Origin: Gammaproteobacteria bacterium | GTDB lineage: Bacteria > Pseudomonadota > Gammaproteobacteria > Pseudomonadales > Azotimanducaceae | NCBI GenBank assembly: GCA_002712135.1 | Contig: PASO01000009.1 | Coordinates: forward strand, 13,012-20,117 | Reading direction: 5' to 3' | Length of the DNA stretch: 7,106 bases | Part shown: positions 5,884 to 7,106 of the stretch, piece after piece | Numbering within the stretch: position 1 is the stretch's first letter | Layout: each line of letters starts with the position of its first letter | The notes under the pieces: generated by a model | Database searches by the model: none | What the model was told of the DNA's origin: nothing | What the model saw: only the letters and a program-made list of their open reading frames with translations | Made by a program: the position numbers and the translations under genes

Positions 5884-6986
5884 GCCTTATTTCTAACCGG
5901 GTTAGCATACATCTGCAAGAAATGTGGCCTTGCCGCATCCGGGCAAGCCAATAACCTTTGTTTGAACTGCTCCGAGCCCGCATCGCTCTCGGTGGGAGAG
6001 TCCAGCTGGGAAAATGCCCATTGGTTAATAGGAAACAATTCCAGATTTTCCCGCACCTGACGATCCACCTCCTGTGCCACCTCATCTGCAGAGGAAAACT
6101 CGCCTTTTAATGGCGTTCCGACCTTTAGTTTCACCCGACCCTTATATCCACCAAGACCTCGAACCAGATTCGCCAAATCTTCGCCTTTCGGCTTCTCGTA
6201 GCTGCCGATTCTGGCAATCTCAGCTAGCTCCACAGCCTTTTGTACGTCGCAGGGATCATATTCGTAGGAGATCGACGTCGGCACAATATTAAGGCGCTGT
6301 ATCAACTCCGAAAAATCCGTTTTCCGTTCAGCCAAAGCAAACATCTTAATGATAGCGGGATCTGTTATGTCCATCCCATCTTTCGCTCGACCTTCACTCT
6401 GCGCAATCCAGATAGAGTGTCCATCTTTCAACGATTGGTGAATATAGCGAGATGACTGAAGGAGCGCCGCATAGACCTTCTTAGGCCCTTCTTCTGACCG
6501 TTTGATAAAGAAGCTTTTGTTGAGCTTCATCAGATCCGTCGCAGAAGCCACCTGCACAAGGTTATCGCCTACCGCGATTCGTACCGTATCGAATCCAGAG
6601 ACATAGAGGGCATAATCAAGCAACATGGAATCCCCTGCTATGTCTCGATGATTACCAACGAATAAGTAAGATTGATCTGGGACAAGACTCTCAATGCCAG
6701 AGTATTCAAACCCATCAGTCGTCTCTCTGATGATGCGATTCACGTAATGGTAAACAACATCCTGAAAGCCTCTAACTGAATCTACAGACCCAAGTTTATA
6801 TCTGAGGTACAAACTGATGGGCAGACGCGCCAAAGCGGGCGTTACCCGTGACATTCGCGGATACCTCCAGCGCGCCAGGAAATTGAGCAAATCCACATCA
6901 TTCAAAAGGCGCTTCAATATATCCGAGACCTCACTGTCAGCGTACGGTCTTATGTCTTCGTATTCGTATTCGTTATTCGTTGACAT
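5874..6986 (-). CDS. PlsC-like glycerolipid acyltransferase (1-acyl-glycerol-3-phosphate acyltransferase family)
   Basis: These enzymes transfer a fatty acyl group to a glycerolipid acceptor, usually at the inner membrane. The protein has 370 residues, longer than plain PlsC (about 245), with an N-terminal extension of about 100 residues before the catalytic core. Motif I is GNHRDIAGD (His113, Asp119), so the spacing is HX5D and not the usual HX4D. FIKR (160-163), SEGRAKDG (197-204) and IVPTSISYEY (234-243) correspond to the later acyltransferase motifs. I see no strong transmembrane helix, so it may be peripheral. The substrate is not proven. The start is ATG 6986, with GGA six bases upstream on the minus strand; a TTG at 6989 adjoins it. 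The stop of the preceding minus-strand frame lies only three bases before the ATG, suggesting an operon. The 3' end overlaps srkA by ten bases. Confidence 0.85.
   Translation of the reverse strand: MSTNNEYEYEDIRPYADSEVSDILKRLLNDVDLLNFLARWRYPRMSRVTPALARLPISLYLRYKLGSVDSVRGFQDVVYHYVNRIIRETTDGFEYSGIESLVPDQSYLFVGNHRDIAGDSMLLDYALYVSGFDTVRIAVGDNLVQVASATDLMKLNKSFFIKRSEEGPKKVYAALLQSSRYIHQSLKDGHSIWIAQSEGRAKDGMDITDPAIIKMFALAERKTDFSELIQRLNIVPTSISYEYDPCDVQKAVELAEIARIGSYEKPKGEDLANLVRGLGGYKGRVKLKVGTPLKGEFSSADEVAQEVDRQVRENLELFPINQWAFSQLDSPTESDAGSEQFKQRLLACPDAARPHFLQMYANPVRNKAQI
5893..5905. repeat. Short palindrome near the srkA/acyltransferase convergence
   Basis: CTAAC (5893-5897) and GTTAG (5901-5905) pair around CGG, nine bases after the srkA stop and inside the last codons of the acyltransferase gene. 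No T tract follows on the plus strand, so it is at best a weak terminator for srkA. It may be chance. Confidence 0.25.
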
Positions 6987-6989
6987 CAA

Positions 6990-7106
6990 CTATCCAAAGA
7001 TCAGAAAAAAACCTGTCAGGGTCATTAGCCCCACAACCAGTCTTCGTACTATATTATCCGGAATACGCATAAGATTTCTGGTAGTCACTTCCGTTACCAC
7101 AATAAC
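6990..7106 (-). CDS. C-terminal end of a probable membrane protein (cut by the right window edge)
   Basis: On the minus strand a frame is open from the window edge to TAG 6990-6992, giving the last 38 residues of a protein I cannot identify. An Arg-containing stretch (RIPDNIVRR) is followed by a hydrophobic segment ending LTGFFLIFG, as in a C-terminal membrane helix. The stop is three bases before the acyltransferase ATG at 6986, and its last Gly codon (GGA) serves as the likely ribosome site of that gene. This arrangement is typical of translationally coupled genes and is the main reason to believe it. The opposite strand is also open here, so the call is tentative. Confidence 0.5.
   Translation of the reverse strand, partial: VIVVTEVTTRNLMRIPDNIVRRLVVGLMTLTGFFLIFG

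Noticed and set aside
6988..7106. Plus-strand open frame at the right edge
   Set aside because: It has no start with a ribosome site and no recognisable content. The minus-strand frame ends precisely at the acyltransferase start and has a membrane-helix-like tail, which is the better explanation.

Overview
This is an ordinary-looking chromosomal stretch of a Gram-negative bacterium, most likely a gammaproteobacterium. The evidence is an outer-membrane TolC-type channel, a membrane-anchored HtrA-type periplasmic protease, a NudC NADH pyrophosphatase, and a SrkA/YihE/RdoA kinase that matches the gammaproteobacterial family over its whole length. Base composition is moderate and even throughout. 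I see no transposase, integrase, phage gene, CRISPR array, tRNA or rRNA. I cannot name the genus.

Layout: five genes lie on the plus strand, followed by a convergent pair on the minus strand. The window opens inside an amidase-signature enzyme (1-816, C-terminal part only). A tolC-like gene (927-2270) follows, preceded by a plausible sigma70 promoter. Next is an S1C/HtrA serine protease with one PDZ domain (2345-3427), preceded by a sequence resembling a sigmaE envelope-stress promoter. A non-coding stretch of about 630 bp (3428-4060) holds several inverted repeats, including a GC-rich hairpin. Then comes a tight two-gene unit, nudC (4061-4903) and srkA (GTG start at 4909). The five-base gap between them lies in a hairpin that contains both the nudC stop and the srkA start. 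On the minus strand, a PlsC-like acyltransferase (6986-5874) overlaps the end of srkA by 10 bp tail to tail. It is itself preceded, with only 3 bp between stop and ATG, by the C-terminal end of what is probably a membrane protein running off the right edge.

Working together: TolC and the HtrA protease are both envelope functions. nudC and srkA are both stress or housekeeping functions (NAD(H)/NAD-capped RNA turnover and a stress-response kinase) and look co-translated. The acyltransferase probably serves phospholipid or lipid synthesis. I found no convincing new multi-gene system. The observations most worth a second look are the nine-C tract in the protease gene, the sigmaE-like promoter in front of that gene, and the hairpin at the nudC-srkA junction.
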